From Syntrophaceticus sp. (GTDB taxonomy: Bacteria > Bacillota > DSM-12270 > Thermacetogeniales > Thermacetogeniaceae): a stretch of 38,400 nt of DNA. Every line of letters begins with the position of its first letter. Position 1 is the first letter of the stretch. This document shows, one piece after another, positions 7,728-21,072 of this stretch. The stretch spans positions 1 to 38,400 of the forward strand of contig DUSK01000051.1 of the NCBI GenBank assembly GCA_012842275.1, written 5' to 3'. Made by a program: the position numbers and the translations under genes. Below the pieces are notes generated by a model. That model was not told the origin of the DNA. It saw only the letters and a list, made by a program, of their open reading frames with translations, and did no database searches.

Positions 7728-8972
7728 ATGGACCTAATTGAAAAATACGTTGCACCAATCGATCCGGAAATTGCTGATGCCATTCGCTGTGAGGAAAGGA
7801 GACAGCAGGAAAAACTGGAGCTTATAGCTTCGGAAAACTATACCAGCCGGGCGGTTATGGCCGCTCAGGGGAGTGTCTTGACCAATAAATATGCGGAGGG
7901 GTACCCTGAGCGGCGTTACTATGGTGGCTGTGAGTGTGTTGATCTGGTAGAAAAGCTGGCCCTTCAACGGGCAAAGGGCCTCTTTGCAGCAGAACACGCC
8001 AATGTGCAGCCCCACTCAGGCGCCCAGGCCAATACCGCTGTATATCTCTCCCTGTTGAAACCTGGAGACCGCATCCTGGGGATGGGTTTATCCCATGGCG
8101 GCCACCTTACACACGGATTTAAGGCCAATATTTCAGGTAAATATTACGAAAGCTACTTTTACGGAGTAACACTAGAGGGTTTTCTGGATTATGAGGAGAT
8201 CAGAAAGCAGGCATTAGAGATACGCCCCGCCCTTATCGTTGCAGGGGCCAGTGCTTACCCCCGCATTATCGATTTTAAAGCCTTTGCAGATATTTGCCGG
8301 GAATGCGGCGCTCACCTGATGGTGGATATGGCCCATATCGCAGGGCTGGTTGCAGCAGGGCTACATCCCAGCCCTGTGCCCTATGCTGATTTTGTGACAA
8401 CCACAACCCATAAAACCCTGCGGGGACCCCGGGGGGGATTGATTCTCTGCAAAAAGGAGTATGCTAAAAAGATTGATAGTGCTGTATTCCCCGGTATCCA
8501 GGGAGGACCGCTGATGCATATCATCGCAGCCAAAGCAGTCTGCTTAAAAGAGGCGGGGACAGAGGAGTTCCGCTCTTATCAGTGCCAGGTGGTGAAAAAC
8601 GCATCTGTGCTGGGAGAGGTTTTAAAGAGCTATGGTTTTGCTCTGGTATCAGGAGGCACAGATAACCACCTGATCCTGGTGGATTTGCGCAGCAAAAACC
8701 TTACAGGGCATGATGCAGAACTAATGCTCGATGAAGTAGGTATAACTGTGAATAAAAATATGGTGCCCTTTGACCCCCAGAGTTCACGGGTAACCAGTGG
8801 GATCAGAATCGGCACCCCAGCAGTGACCAGCAGAGGTATGGGAGAAAAGGAAATGGAACTGATAGGCACAGCCATCAATCTGGTGCTGTCCTATCCCGGC
8901 GATCAGAGCAAACTGGAAGAAGCGCGCCGGATCGTACATGATCTCTGTGTTTCTTTTCCAATTTACTCTTAG
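7728..8972 (+). CDS. glyA: Serine hydroxymethyltransferase
   Basis: The 414-residue product interconverts serine and glycine with tetrahydrofolate, the main source of one-carbon units, using pyridoxal phosphate. The PLP-binding lysine is Lys229 in [14 protein letters not shown]. The N-terminal [10 protein letters not shown] and [13 protein letters not shown] blocks and the [11 protein letters not shown] stretch carrying the PLP aspartate (Asp200) are all present. Length fits the family (410-420). The ATG start is used after a short gap from rpiB. Folate one-carbon metabolism also feeds from formate, so it may link to the formate dehydrogenase in this window, but that is inference. Confidence 0.97.
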   Translation: MDLIEKYVAPIDPEIADAIRCEERRQQEKLELIASENYTSRAVMAAQGSVLTNKYAEGYPERRYYGGCECVDLVEKLALQRAKGLFAAEHANVQPHSGAQANTAVYLSLLKPGDRILGMGLSHGGHLTHGFKANISGKYYESYFYGVTLEGFLDYEEIRKQALEIRPALIVAGASAYPRIIDFKAFADICRECGAHLMVDMAHIAGLVAAGLHPSPVPYADFVTTTTHKTLRGPRGGLILCKKEYAKKIDSAVFPGIQGGPLMHIIAAKAVCLKEAGTEEFRSYQCQVVKNASVLGEVLKSYGFALVSGGTDNHLILVDLRSKNLTGHDAELMLDEVGITVNKNMVPFDPQSSRVTSGIRIGTPAVTSRGMGEKEMELIGTAINLVLSYPGDQSKLEEARRIVHDLCVSFPIYS

Positions 8973-9042
8973 TAGATATTGAACTTTCTTTTCCCCATAT
9001 CTGGCACTTGGCCTCTGAGATCTATCACAAGGGGGTGGGTAT

Positions 9043-9498
9043 TTGACAAGGCCGGGATGGCAGGATTATTTTATGGAAATTGCCCGGGTTGTAGCCAAGC
9101 GGTCAACCTGCCTCCGGCGGCAGGTGGGTGCGATTATTGTTAAGGAAAAGCGCATCCTCTGCACCGGATACAACGGAGTTCCTTCAGGGCTCACCCACTG
9201 TGGTGAGGTGGGATGCCTCAGGGAACAACTGCAGATCCCCTCAGGGGAGCGTCATGAACTGTGCCGGGGTTTGCATGCGGAGCAGAATGCCATTATTCAA
9301 GCAGCCCTTCATGGGGTTTCTATAGAGGGGGGATCTTTCTACATCACCCATAGGCCCTGTGTTCTTTGTGCCAAAATGATCTGCAACGCGGGCATCAAAG
9401 AGGTTTATTTTCAAGGGGATTACCCTGATCAGCTGGCAGCAGATATTTTCTCTGAAGCAGGGGTGGAGTTGATCTGTACAGGAGGAGGAAAAGAATGA
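9043..9498 (+). CDS. comEB: Deoxycytidylate deaminase (ComEB-like)
   Basis: This 151-residue protein belongs to the zinc-dependent cytidine/deoxycytidylate deaminase family and most likely converts dCMP to dUMP, supplying thymidylate synthesis. The zinc site is complete: HAE at 78-80 (His ligand and catalytic Glu) and PCVLC at 105-109. The upstream insertion with several Cys and His ([17 protein letters not shown]) is typical of dCMP deaminases. Start is TTG at 9043 after AAGGGGGTGG. The stop overlaps the start of the next gene (ATGA), so the two are translationally coupled. The ComEB name follows the Bacillus orthologue; a direct role in competence is not implied. Confidence 0.92.
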   Translation: MTRPGWQDYFMEIARVVAKRSTCLRRQVGAIIVKEKRILCTGYNGVPSGLTHCGEVGCLREQLQIPSGERHELCRGLHAEQNAIIQAALHGVSIEGGSFYITHRPCVLCAKMICNAGIKEVYFQGDYPDQLAADIFSEAGVELICTGGGKE

Positions 9499-9818
9499 AA
9501 CAAATGAAAACCAAAGACATTACACTGCCCCGCCTCAACAATCTAAAACCCACTCTGGAATCAACAGCTTTCAAATTGATGGAGGAGGCTGGGGAACTGG
9601 CCCAAGCCATTGGGAAATTCCGCGGGATGAGCGGGGAACAGACCAGCATGAACGAACAGCAGGTTGTGAAACTGATCTTAGATGAACTGTTGGATGTGGC
9701 CCAAACTGCGGTATCCTTAATGTTTGTACTGGAAGAGGAATATGGGGCCGATATCGGTGAGGCCTTGCAATGCCACATCCAAAAGCTGATCGACAAAGAC
9801 TATCTGCGTGTGGAGTAG
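9495..9818 (+). CDS. MazG-like nucleotide pyrophosphohydrolase-related protein
   Basis: This 107-residue helical protein has the metal-binding pattern of the MazG/all-alpha NTP pyrophosphatase superfamily: [15 protein letters not shown] (EExxE) and, about 40 residues later, [15 protein letters not shown] (ExxD). These acidic residues normally bind Mg(II) for cleavage of nucleoside triphosphates to monophosphates. It overlaps the dCMP deaminase gene by four bases, and this pairing suggests a role in nucleotide-pool housekeeping, perhaps removing dCTP or dUTP-like nucleotides (inference). Exact substrate cannot be read from sequence. Confidence 0.8.
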   Translation: MKQMKTKDITLPRLNNLKPTLESTAFKLMEEAGELAQAIGKFRGMSGEQTSMNEQQVVKLILDELLDVAQTAVSLMFVLEEEYGADIGEALQCHIQKLIDKDYLRVE

Positions 9819-9822
9819 AAAA

Positions 9823-10974
9823 ATGACAACAAGTAATATCAAGGTTTTGAGTATTTTTGGGACACGCCCGGAAGCCATTAAAATGGCTCCTGTGATCAAG
9901 AAGTTGGAGTCCTGCCCTGATATAGAGAGCAGGGTTGTGGTAACCGCACAGCACAGAGAGATGCTGGATCAGGTGTTGGCGACCTTTCAGATCAAACCCG
10001 ATTATGATCTGGGAGTGATGCGGCCAGGCCAGAATCTATTTGATGTGACTGAAGCTGTATTAAGGGGTTTGCATGGTGTTTTGGAGGTTGAACAGCCTGA
10101 TATGGTGCTGGTGCAGGGGGATACCACAACCACCTTTACCGGGGCACTGGCTGCATTTTACTGCAAAATAGCGGTGGGGCATGTGGAGGCAGGGCTGCGC
10201 ACTTACCAAAAATACTCACCCTACCCTGAGGAGATCAACCGGGTGCTTACCACCCAACTGGCGGACTTGCATTTTGCCCCGACTCTCAAAGCCCGGGATG
10301 CTCTGCTCCAGGAGGGTATAGGAGCGGATAAAATTTTTATCACAGGCAATACAGTTATCGATGCCCTCTATATGGCCATGGAGCAGCCTTTCTCTTTAGA
10401 TTTTGAAATATCCAGAGCCTTCCGGGAAAATAAGAGGGTAATACTTTTGACTACCCACAGGAGGGAGAATCTGGGGTCTCCGCTGAAGGACGTTTATCTG
10501 GCTTTGCGCCAGGTGCTTTTATCACACCCGGATGTGGGAGTGGTTTTTCCGGTGCATAAAAACCCGGCGGTACGGCGTGAAGTTGCCAAAGTATTGACCG
10601 GAATTGAGCGTGTTTACCTGACTGAACCCTTAGATTACTTGCCTTTTATTAATGTGATGAAAAAATCCTATTTGGTGCTTACAGATTCCGGGGGGATCCA
10701 GGAGGAGGCACCGGCCCTGGGAAAACCGGTGTTGGTGCTGCGAGAAGTGACCGAACGGCCTGAGGCCATTTCTTATGGCACTGCACGCTTGATCGGGACT
10801 GATCGCAGGCATGTTGAAGAACAGGTCAATCTCCTTTTGGACAATGAAGAGGAATACCTGCAGATGGCCAATGCTGTTAATCCCTATGGGGATGGCAGGG
10901 CTGCAGAGCGTATAGTCCAGGCCATTTATGCCTATTTCGGCACCGGTGATAGGCCTGAGGATTTTTCTCCCTGA
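9823..10974 (+). CDS. wecB: UDP-N-acetylglucosamine 2-epimerase (non-hydrolysing)
   Basis: The 383-residue product converts UDP-GlcNAc to UDP-ManNAc, a precursor for teichoic acid linkage units and surface polysaccharides. Clear family motifs occur in order: GTRPEAIKMAPVIK, TAQHREMLDQVL, QGDTTTTFTGALAAF, VGHVEAGLRT, the PEEINR catalytic region, TGNTVIDAL, TTHRRENLG, and the UDP-binding TDSGGIQEEAPALGKPVLVLR. The ATG at 9823 has GGAG eight bases upstream; an in-frame GTG at 9808 would overlap the preceding gene. It directly precedes the ATP synthase genes, a neighbour order also found in other Firmicutes such as Bacillus (mnaA near atpI). Confidence 0.95.
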   Translation: MTTSNIKVLSIFGTRPEAIKMAPVIKKLESCPDIESRVVVTAQHREMLDQVLATFQIKPDYDLGVMRPGQNLFDVTEAVLRGLHGVLEVEQPDMVLVQGDTTTTFTGALAAFYCKIAVGHVEAGLRTYQKYSPYPEEINRVLTTQLADLHFAPTLKARDALLQEGIGADKIFITGNTVIDALYMAMEQPFSLDFEISRAFRENKRVILLTTHRRENLGSPLKDVYLALRQVLLSHPDVGVVFPVHKNPAVRREVAKVLTGIERVYLTEPLDYLPFINVMKKSYLVLTDSGGIQEEAPALGKPVLVLREVTERPEAISYGTARLIGTDRRHVEEQVNLLLDNEEEYLQMANAVNPYGDGRAAERIVQAIYAYFGTGDRPEDFSP

Positions 10975-11121
10975 GCTGGTAAATTATTTTTTGAAACAGG
11001 TAGAAAATAGACTTGAAATTAGAAGGAGTTTTTTCTGCTACAGAGAATATTAGAGAAATGAGATTTGTATTTTTCTAATATTATGGCATATTGTAAGATA
11101 ATACAGATAGGTGGCAAGGGG

Positions 11122-11376
11122 ATGGTGAAAAAAAGGGGAAGCAGTGCATGGCGAGCATTAGGTTTAATGACAAATATAGGTATTACTCTTGCAGCATCGG
11201 TCTTAATAGGATATTATATAGGATATTATTTGGATCAATGGATATTTCATAAAACGGGCTATGTGATGACTATGATATTTTCTCTTTTTGGGGTTGCAGC
11301 TGGGTTCCGCACTGTTTTCCGAATGTTAAAATCACTGGATAATAACAGTGATGCGGATGGAGGTAATAAGGAGTGA
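11122..11376 (+). CDS. atpZ: AtpZ/AtpI family ATP synthase accessory protein
   Basis: This small protein (84 residues from the chosen ATG) has two membrane helices and the glycine/tyrosine-rich motif of the AtpZ/AtpI family (F0F1 ATPase gene 1): GYYIGYYLDQWIF followed by a second helix containing FGVAAGF. Family members are proposed to help Mg(II) or Ca(II) transport or c-ring assembly; the precise role is unsettled. Start ATG 11122 follows AGGTGGCAAGGGG; earlier in-frame starts (11065, 11083) lack a ribosome site. It opens the ATP synthase operon and lies six bases before atpI. Confidence 0.82.
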   Translation: MVKKRGSSAWRALGLMTNIGITLAASVLIGYYIGYYLDQWIFHKTGYVMTMIFSLFGVAAGFRTVFRMLKSLDNNSDADGGNKE

Positions 11377-11382
11377 TGAGAA

Positions 11383-11706
11383 ATGGTGCTCTGGAAAGCA
11401 CTGCTCATCGGCCTCTTCTGGGGGACAGCGGTTAGTATTGGCAATCATTATTACCTCCAGTGGACGCTTAAAAAAAACAAACAGCGACCACCCGAAGAAG
11501 CGACCCAGGCTGTTATTAACTGTTTTCTCACCCGTTATTTTATCAATCTAGTAGCAATATTTCTTGTATTTTATTTTGGTCGTGATATTTGGATGCTGTT
11601 GGGAACAGGGTTAGGTTTGATTGTCATGAAGAATATCAATATGGTGCGGGAATACCGGGAGAGCAAAAAACATCCCTGGAAGAAGAAAAACAAAACATTT
11701 CGTTGA
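11383..11706 (+). CDS. atpI: ATP synthase subunit I
   Basis: The 107-residue product has the four short hydrophobic segments of ATP synthase subunit I, a membrane protein that assists c-ring assembly and is not part of the final enzyme. The N-terminal helix (residues 4-25), a charged loop with KKNKQRPPEEA, and helices near 45-60 and 65-80 are visible; the tail is strongly basic (KKHPWKKKNKTFR). AAGGAGTGATGAG precedes the ATG. Sequence conservation is low in this family, so the call rests on size, topology and the position between atpZ and atpB. Confidence 0.8.
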   Translation: MVLWKALLIGLFWGTAVSIGNHYYLQWTLKKNKQRPPEEATQAVINCFLTRYFINLVAIFLVFYFGRDIWMLLGTGLGLIVMKNINMVREYRESKKHPWKKKNKTFR

Positions 11707-11769
11707 GCGATAATTTTTCCCACACTGTAAGATATAAGATATGGTGTTGTAGAGAAAGGGGTTTATTTA

Positions 11770-12441
11770 ATGGAGGAAGCAAAGGTTCTATTTAAGATTC
11801 TCGGCCTGGAGGTTACAGGTCATATAACGACTATGTGGGCAATTATGTTCTTTCTGTTTGTGGTGCTTGTATTGGCTACCCGCAAATTAGATAAGGTTCC
11901 CGGGCGTTTTCAGTGCCTGGTTGAATATACCTTTGAAGCGCTGCTCAACTTTTTTGCTGGAATCTTGGGGAGGGAACGGGCGCGACGATATTTCCCTATT
12001 TTGGCAACTCTCTTTCTATTTATTCTTATTTCCAACTGGTCAGGTGTTTTGCCTATGGCGGGCCATGTGGAGGGCTTTAGGCCCCCTACCAGCACACTGA
12101 GTGTGACCGCCGGGCTCGGTATTGTTGCCTTTATCGTTACCCAGATTGCCGGTTTCCGCGAAAAGGGTGTTGGCTATCTCAAACACTTCATCCAACCATT
12201 TCCCGTTATGCTGCCTTTAAATCTTATTGAGGAACTTGTTAGACCTCTCTCGCTGTCACTGCGTCTCTATGGCAATATTTTCGGTGAAGAGATGGTTGTT
12301 GCTGTTTTATTGAGCCTAGCTCCCTATTTTGCCCCGATTCCAATGCAGTTGCTTGGCCTTTTGTTTGGGTTTATTCAGGCTTTGGTGTTTACAACACTGA
12401 CAGCAATCTATATTTCTCAAGCCACAGCAGAGGCTCACTAA
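11770..12441 (+). CDS. atpB: ATP synthase subunit a
   Basis: This 223-residue protein is subunit a of the membrane Fo sector, forming the two half-channels that deliver ions to the c-ring. The essential arginine is Arg165 in LSLSLRLYGNIFGEE, equivalent to Escherichia coli Arg210, and the C-terminal helix has the conserved FIQALVFTTLTAIYI. Five to six hydrophobic segments are visible. The protein is short relative to E. coli subunit a (271) but normal for Firmicutes. ATG start with GAAAGGGG upstream. It precedes atpE in the standard operon order. Confidence 0.96.
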   Translation: MEEAKVLFKILGLEVTGHITTMWAIMFFLFVVLVLATRKLDKVPGRFQCLVEYTFEALLNFFAGILGRERARRYFPILATLFLFILISNWSGVLPMAGHVEGFRPPTSTLSVTAGLGIVAFIVTQIAGFREKGVGYLKHFIQPFPVMLPLNLIEELVRPLSLSLRLYGNIFGEEMVVAVLLSLAPYFAPIPMQLLGLLFGFIQALVFTTLTAIYISQATAEAH

Positions 12442-12473
12442 TTTCAGATAGTCAGTTAATTAGAAGTAGGTAG

Positions 12474-12722
<249 letters not shown>

Positions 12723-12840
12723 ACAGTCCCATAACAAACTCTAGCGGGACGTATAGATCTGTACCTACCGCTGAGGTGGGAGCAGGATTTTTACGTGGTA
12801 GCAGTCTGAAATCATTACCATGGTAAGTAGGGTTATTGGT

Positions 12841-12879
12841 ACCCAGGGGCGAACCGCACCCGCGGTTCCGCCCCCGGGT
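12841..12879 (+). other. Strong GC-rich hairpin between atpE and atpF
   Basis: Arms 12841-12857 and 12862-12879 pair over 16 base pairs with one A/C mismatch and one bulged C, closing a four-base ACCC loop. No T-run follows, so it is not a canonical terminator. Its place after the c-subunit gene, in a 189-base gap unusual for this tight operon, suggests mRNA processing or 3-prime protection that raises atpE relative to downstream genes (inference). A small palindrome TTACCATGGTAA lies just upstream. Confidence 0.7.
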
Positions 12880-12911
12880 ATTTCTTGACCCGGTTGTGGG
12901 AGGACAAGCAT

Positions 12912-13393
12912 ATGCATCTTAATTTTTCAACTATAATATGGGCAATTATTAACTTTTTAGTAATACTTGCCATACTATATAAGTTTGCTTACAATCCTGT
13001 TATGAAGTTTTTGGATAATCGGAGTCAGGAGATTGCGAATAATATCGCTGAGGCTGAGCGCAACCGTTCCGAATCGGAAGCTCTGTTAAAAGAGTACAAG
13101 GAAAAGATCGCTCAAGCCAGCAATGAGGCTCAGGAGATTATCGCCAGAGCGAACAAAGTCGCTGAGGAGGAGAGGAATAGGATTCTTGCCCAGACCAGGG
13201 AAGAGGCCGCTGCTCTGCTGGAAAGAGCCCGTCAGGAGATTCAGCGTGAGCGGGATGAGGCTTTGTTTGCTTTACGCCAGGAGGTAAGCACACTGGCAGT
13301 GATGGCAGCAGAGAAGATCCTGAGCCGTAATATTAATACAGAGGATAACCAGCGGATAGTTGAAGATTTTCTGAATGAGGTAGGGGAAATTCA

Positions 13394-13397
<4 letters not shown>
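12912..13397 (+). CDS. atpF: ATP synthase subunit b
   Basis: The 161-residue product is the peripheral stalk b subunit: one N-terminal membrane helix (about 6-25, WAIINFLVILAILYKF) followed by a long charged helix rich in Glu, Arg, Ala and Gln that dimerises as a right-handed coiled coil and binds delta. The segment FLDNRSQEI after the membrane is the family signature. ATG 12912 follows GGGAGGA; an earlier in-frame TTG at 12885 is unlikely. Its stop overlaps the TTG start of atpH. Confidence 0.95.
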
Positions 13398-15495
<2,098 letters not shown>

Positions 15496-15517
15496 TCAGC
15501 AAAGGTGGTGATACAAT

Positions 15518-17843
<2,326 letters not shown>

Positions 17844-18278
17844 GTGGCAGAACAGGCTAAAGGAAAATGGAAAACCTTCAAGCTGGAGGTTATCACCCCG
17901 GAACGGGTTGTCGTTAAAGAGGAAGTGGAAGCGGTGGTTGTCCCATCAAAAGATGGCTTACTGGGAATTCTGCGCAACCATGCACCCTTTATCGGCGCCC
18001 TGGATATCGGCGTGCTCAAGTACTTAAAGGATGGGCATCACCGGTATATTGCATGTAATGAGGGCATTTTTGAGATGACCGGCAGTGAACTGCGCATTCT
18101 ATCCGATACAGCTGAGCCCGGTGAGATAATTGATGTGGAGCGTGCCAAGGAAGCCCAGAAGCGAGCTGAGGCGCGCCTCAAGCAGAAGAGCAGGGAGATC
18201 GATATCCTAAGGGCGGAACTTGCTCTGAGAAGGGCACTGGCACGTCAGCGTGCTGCTGAAGCAGCATCTAAGCAGTAA
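17844..18278 (+). CDS. atpC: ATP synthase subunit epsilon
   Basis: This 144-residue protein is epsilon, the C-terminal regulator of F1 rotation. The N-terminal beta-sandwich has KLEVITPERVVVKEEVEAVVVPSKDG-type sequence (broken here for length) and HAPFIGALDIGVL; the C-terminal part is a helical hairpin with REIDILRAELALRRALAR. GTG starts immediately after the atpD stop, with GGAGG inside the end of atpD as ribosome site. It is the last gene of the operon and is followed by a terminator. Confidence 0.96.
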   Translation: MAEQAKGKWKTFKLEVITPERVVVKEEVEAVVVPSKDGLLGILRNHAPFIGALDIGVLKYLKDGHHRYIACNEGIFEMTGSELRILSDTAEPGEIIDVERAKEAQKRAEARLKQKSREIDILRAELALRRALARQRAAEAASKQ

Positions 18279-18314
18279 GAAGGGATTCCGCCCGACTGTT
18301 ATTGTTTCTGATTA

Positions 18315-18345
18315 AAACCTGGGAGGTATCCCAGGTTTATTTATC
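18315..18345 (+). terminator. Terminator of the atp operon
   Basis: A perfect 10-bp stem AAACCTGGGA/TCCCAGGTTT (18315-18324 with 18329-18338) closes a GGTA loop and is followed by ATTTATC. It lies 36 bases after the atpC stop and separates the ATP synthase operon from the tungstate-transport genes. The T-tract is modest. Confidence 0.8.
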
Positions 18346-18419
18346 TCATAAGCATCTACTTGTGCTCCTATCGGGGTACTCATTTATGCAGTAATTTTTA
18401 TTAAGGAGTCAGATATTCG

Positions 18420-19109
18420 GTGAATGCCGATTTGCTTTCTTCGGTATGGCAGTTTTTCTGCCTGCGAGGTGGCGAACTCAGCGGTATTGTGGGTCTTTCT
18501 TTGATGGTTTCCGGCAGTGCTGTAATCATCGGGGCAGTGCTGGGTATTCCTCTGGGCGCTTTTCTGGGATTAAAAAGATTTCCAGGCAGGGAACTTTTGC
18601 TGCGCGTTATCTATACCTTGATGAGTCTGCCCCCGGTGCTGGCCGGCTTGCTGGTCTACCTGCTCTTTGCCCGAACCGGGCCTTTGGGTTTTTTGGATAT
18701 TCTCTTTACGCCCCCGGTGATGGTGGTCGCCCAAGTTCTCCTGGCCACTCCCATTATAACCGCTCTTTCATCTGCCGCTATTGCCGCCAAAGAAAAATTG
18801 GCAATGGATACTGCCAGGACACTGGGAGCCAGTGAGCGGCAGGCTGCCTGGATGGTGATTAAAGAGGCCCGAACAGGGATTCTGGCCGGGATCATGACAG
18901 GGTTTGGCCGTGCTTTTGGTGAGGTAGGGGCTGTTATGCTGGTAGGGGGTAATGTGCGCTACCAGACCAGGGTACTGACGACCTCTATTGTATTAGAAAC
19001 CCGGCAGGGCAATTATGAATTTGCCATTGCTTTGGGCTTGATTCTTTTGCTCCTGTCTTTTGTGGTCAGCAGTGTTTTGTTAAAAATTGATGATTCTAAA
19101 TTGAGATAA
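18420..19109 (+). CDS. tupB: ABC transporter permease, tungstate/molybdate type (TupB-like)
   Basis: The 229-residue product has five to six membrane helices and an EAA-type loop, ARTLGASERQAAWMVIKEA (about 136-154), that docks the ATPase. Similarity is to TupB permeases of the high-affinity tungstate importer TupABC, marked by the MSLPPVLAGLLVYL and RAFGEVGAVMLVGGNV stretches. Start GTG 18420 follows AAGGAG. The ATPase gene begins 15 bases downstream, but no solute-binding protein gene (tupA) lies on either side. Substrate choice (W versus Mo) is inferred from family and from the Mo/W genes that follow. Confidence 0.83.
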   Translation: MNADLLSSVWQFFCLRGGELSGIVGLSLMVSGSAVIIGAVLGIPLGAFLGLKRFPGRELLLRVIYTLMSLPPVLAGLLVYLLFARTGPLGFLDILFTPPVMVVAQVLLATPIITALSSAAIAAKEKLAMDTARTLGASERQAAWMVIKEARTGILAGIMTGFGRAFGEVGAVMLVGGNVRYQTRVLTTSIVLETRQGNYEFAIALGLILLLLSFVVSSVLLKIDDSKLR

Positions 19110-19124
19110 CTCAGGGGAGTTGCT

Positions 19125-19865
19125 ATGCCGGAACCGCTTTTTGAGCTAATAGATGTGGTTAAAAAATATGATGGGAGAACAGTGCTGCGGGTCAAGAATT
19201 TGAAATTGGATGAGAATAAGGTTTATGCTATTCTTGGGCCTAACGGTGCTGGCAAAAGCACCCTTTTAAGGCTGCTCAATATGCTGGAGGAACCCACCTC
19301 TGGAAGGATCATTTTTCAAGGAGTGGATATCAACAGAGCCGGAGAATCGGCACGCCTCAGGATGCGCCGCCAGATGTGTATGGTTTTACAGAATACCTAT
19401 CTGTTCAATACCAGTGTTTATCAAAATGTAGCCTATGGCCTGCAGCTGCGCGGTGTCAGGGGAGCAGAACTCGAGCGTAAGGTGAAAGAGGCGCTCTCTT
19501 TTGTTGGCCTCAGTGATTTTGGTTCACGCAGGGCTTTAAAGCTTTCAGGGGGGGAAACCCAGCGGGTTGCCCTGGCCCGGGCAGTGGCCGTACGCCCACA
19601 GGTGCTTCTGTTGGATGAACCCACAGCCAGCCTTGACCCGGACAGTGTTGCCTTGATTGAAAAGCTTGTGAGGAGGATCCATGAATCAACTGGAGTTACA
19701 GTGCTGATCATCACCCATAACCTTTTCCAGGCGCAACGGCTCGCGGATGAGGCCATTCTGCTCTATAATGGGGAGGTAATTGAAAAAGCACCTGTTGCCC
19801 AGTTTTTTACGAACCCACAGTCTGATATCACCCGCCGTTTCATCTCAGGAACAATGATATATTAG
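19125..19865 (+). CDS. tupC: ABC transporter ATP-binding protein (TupC-like)
   Basis: This 246-residue ATPase powers the adjacent TupB-like permease. All ABC motifs are present: Walker A GPNGAGKST, the Q-loop VLQNTYLFNTSV, signature LSGGETQRVALARA, Walker B VLLLDEPTASLD and the switch histidine in IITHN. The sequence around the Q-loop and the short C-terminus without a TOBE domain fit TupC/phosphate-type importers rather than ModC, which carries a regulatory extension. ATG start after CAGGGGAG. Likely cotranscribed with tupB and the downstream MOT1-like gene. Confidence 0.85.
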   Translation: MPEPLFELIDVVKKYDGRTVLRVKNLKLDENKVYAILGPNGAGKSTLLRLLNMLEEPTSGRIIFQGVDINRAGESARLRMRRQMCMVLQNTYLFNTSVYQNVAYGLQLRGVRGAELERKVKEALSFVGLSDFGSRRALKLSGGETQRVALARAVAVRPQVLLLDEPTASLDPDSVALIEKLVRRIHESTGVTVLIITHNLFQAQRLADEAILLYNGEVIEKAPVAQFFTNPQSDITRRFISGTMIY

Positions 19866-19899
19866 CAAAGCCAGTAATAAATAAGGAGTTGAAAGTAAT

Positions 19900-21051
19900 T
19901 TGACAGCCCACAACCAGGGGAGCACATCCCATATTAACCAGGGACAGGAGAAGAGCCTTTTAGGAGAACTTTCAGGGTCCATAGGGGATCTGGGCACATT
20001 CCTTCCTTATGTGCTGGGTGCTGTCGCTGTGGCCGGGCTTAATCCTGCCAGTATTTTTGCCGGATTCGGGCTTTTTTATATTTTTTGCGGCTGGTTTTAT
20101 AGGATACCAATGGCTGTACAGCCTATGAAGGCGGCCTCAGCGGCTGTACTGACCTATGGCATTACCCCTGCTGAGGTGGCTGCAGGCGGGTTGGTCATTG
20201 GACTGTTATTGTTGCTGTTGGGTTTGACCGGTATTGTGGACCTTATCTCCCGTATTACTCCACAGGGAGTGATCAGCGGTATACAGGTGGGGCTAGGGCT
20301 GTCACTGGCTATCTTGGGGCTTGAGATGGTCGGCAGACAACCGGTATTGGGCTGTATACTGCTGGTTTTGATGCTGTTACTGCTGCAAAGCAGACGCCTC
20401 CCTGCAGCGCTCCTGGTGGTTTTAGTGGGAACAGTGGCTCATATCCTGCTCAATCCGGGCTTGTCACTCCCGAAGATCACTCTGGGCATACACCTGCCTG
20501 AGCTGGTGGTACCCGCTGCAGCGGATTTCAACAGAGCCTTTTTTATGCTGGTTCTGCCCCAGCTGCCGATGACCCTGACCAATGCTGTTTTAGTAACTAC
20601 AGTCCTTTCCAGAGATCTCTTCGGAAACAGAGCAGCCAGAGTCAGCGATCGGAACCTTTGCCTGACCATGGGGGCAGCCAACCTGCTGGCAGCACCGTTT
20701 GGGGGGTATATGATGTGCCATGGGAGCGGGGGTGTGGCGGCCCATTACCGCTTCGGCGGCAGGAGCAAATATACTGTTTATTGCATCGGCTTTCTGCTGC
20801 TGGCTGTTGGCTTATTTTTAGGAAGTGATGGTGCCAGTATATTTGCTCTGATCCCTGATGCTGCCCTCGGTTGTCTGCTCTTTTACAGCGGTGTGGATTT
20901 AGCTATGGCCGCCAGGAAAACAGGAGAACGAAATGACTTTTTTGTGATTTTAGCTGTTGCTGCACTGTCACTAGCCATCAACCCGGCTGTTGCCTTTCTT
21001 GCAGGGTTTGTTCTGGCAAAGGGTCTTGAAAAGAGGTGGTTCCAACTCTAG
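19900..21051 (+). CDS. MOT1-like molybdate/sulfate transporter
   Basis: The 383-residue protein has about ten membrane segments and the two sequence hallmarks of the MOT1 molybdate transporter family (a relative of SulP sulfate carriers without the STAS domain): GELSGSIGDLGTFLPYVLG near residue 25 and the PMAVQPMKA motif near residue 70. MOT1 proteins take up molybdate at nanomolar levels in algae and plants; bacterial members are annotated as putative sulfate/molybdate transporters. TTG start with AAGGAG upstream. It follows the tungstate-type ABC genes by 34 bases and faces moeA, which supports an oxyanion-uptake role for Mo/W cofactor synthesis. Confidence 0.83.
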   Translation: MTAHNQGSTSHINQGQEKSLLGELSGSIGDLGTFLPYVLGAVAVAGLNPASIFAGFGLFYIFCGWFYRIPMAVQPMKAASAAVLTYGITPAEVAAGGLVIGLLLLLLGLTGIVDLISRITPQGVISGIQVGLGLSLAILGLEMVGRQPVLGCILLVLMLLLLQSRRLPAALLVVLVGTVAHILLNPGLSLPKITLGIHLPELVVPAAADFNRAFFMLVLPQLPMTLTNAVLVTTVLSRDLFGNRAARVSDRNLCLTMGAANLLAAPFGGYMMCHGSGGVAAHYRFGGRSKYTVYCIGFLLLAVGLFLGSDGASIFALIPDAALGCLLFYSGVDLAMAARKTGERNDFFVILAVAALSLAINPAVAFLAGFVLAKGLEKRWFQL

Positions 21052-21072
21052 ACCCTATCTAAACCCATTGCT

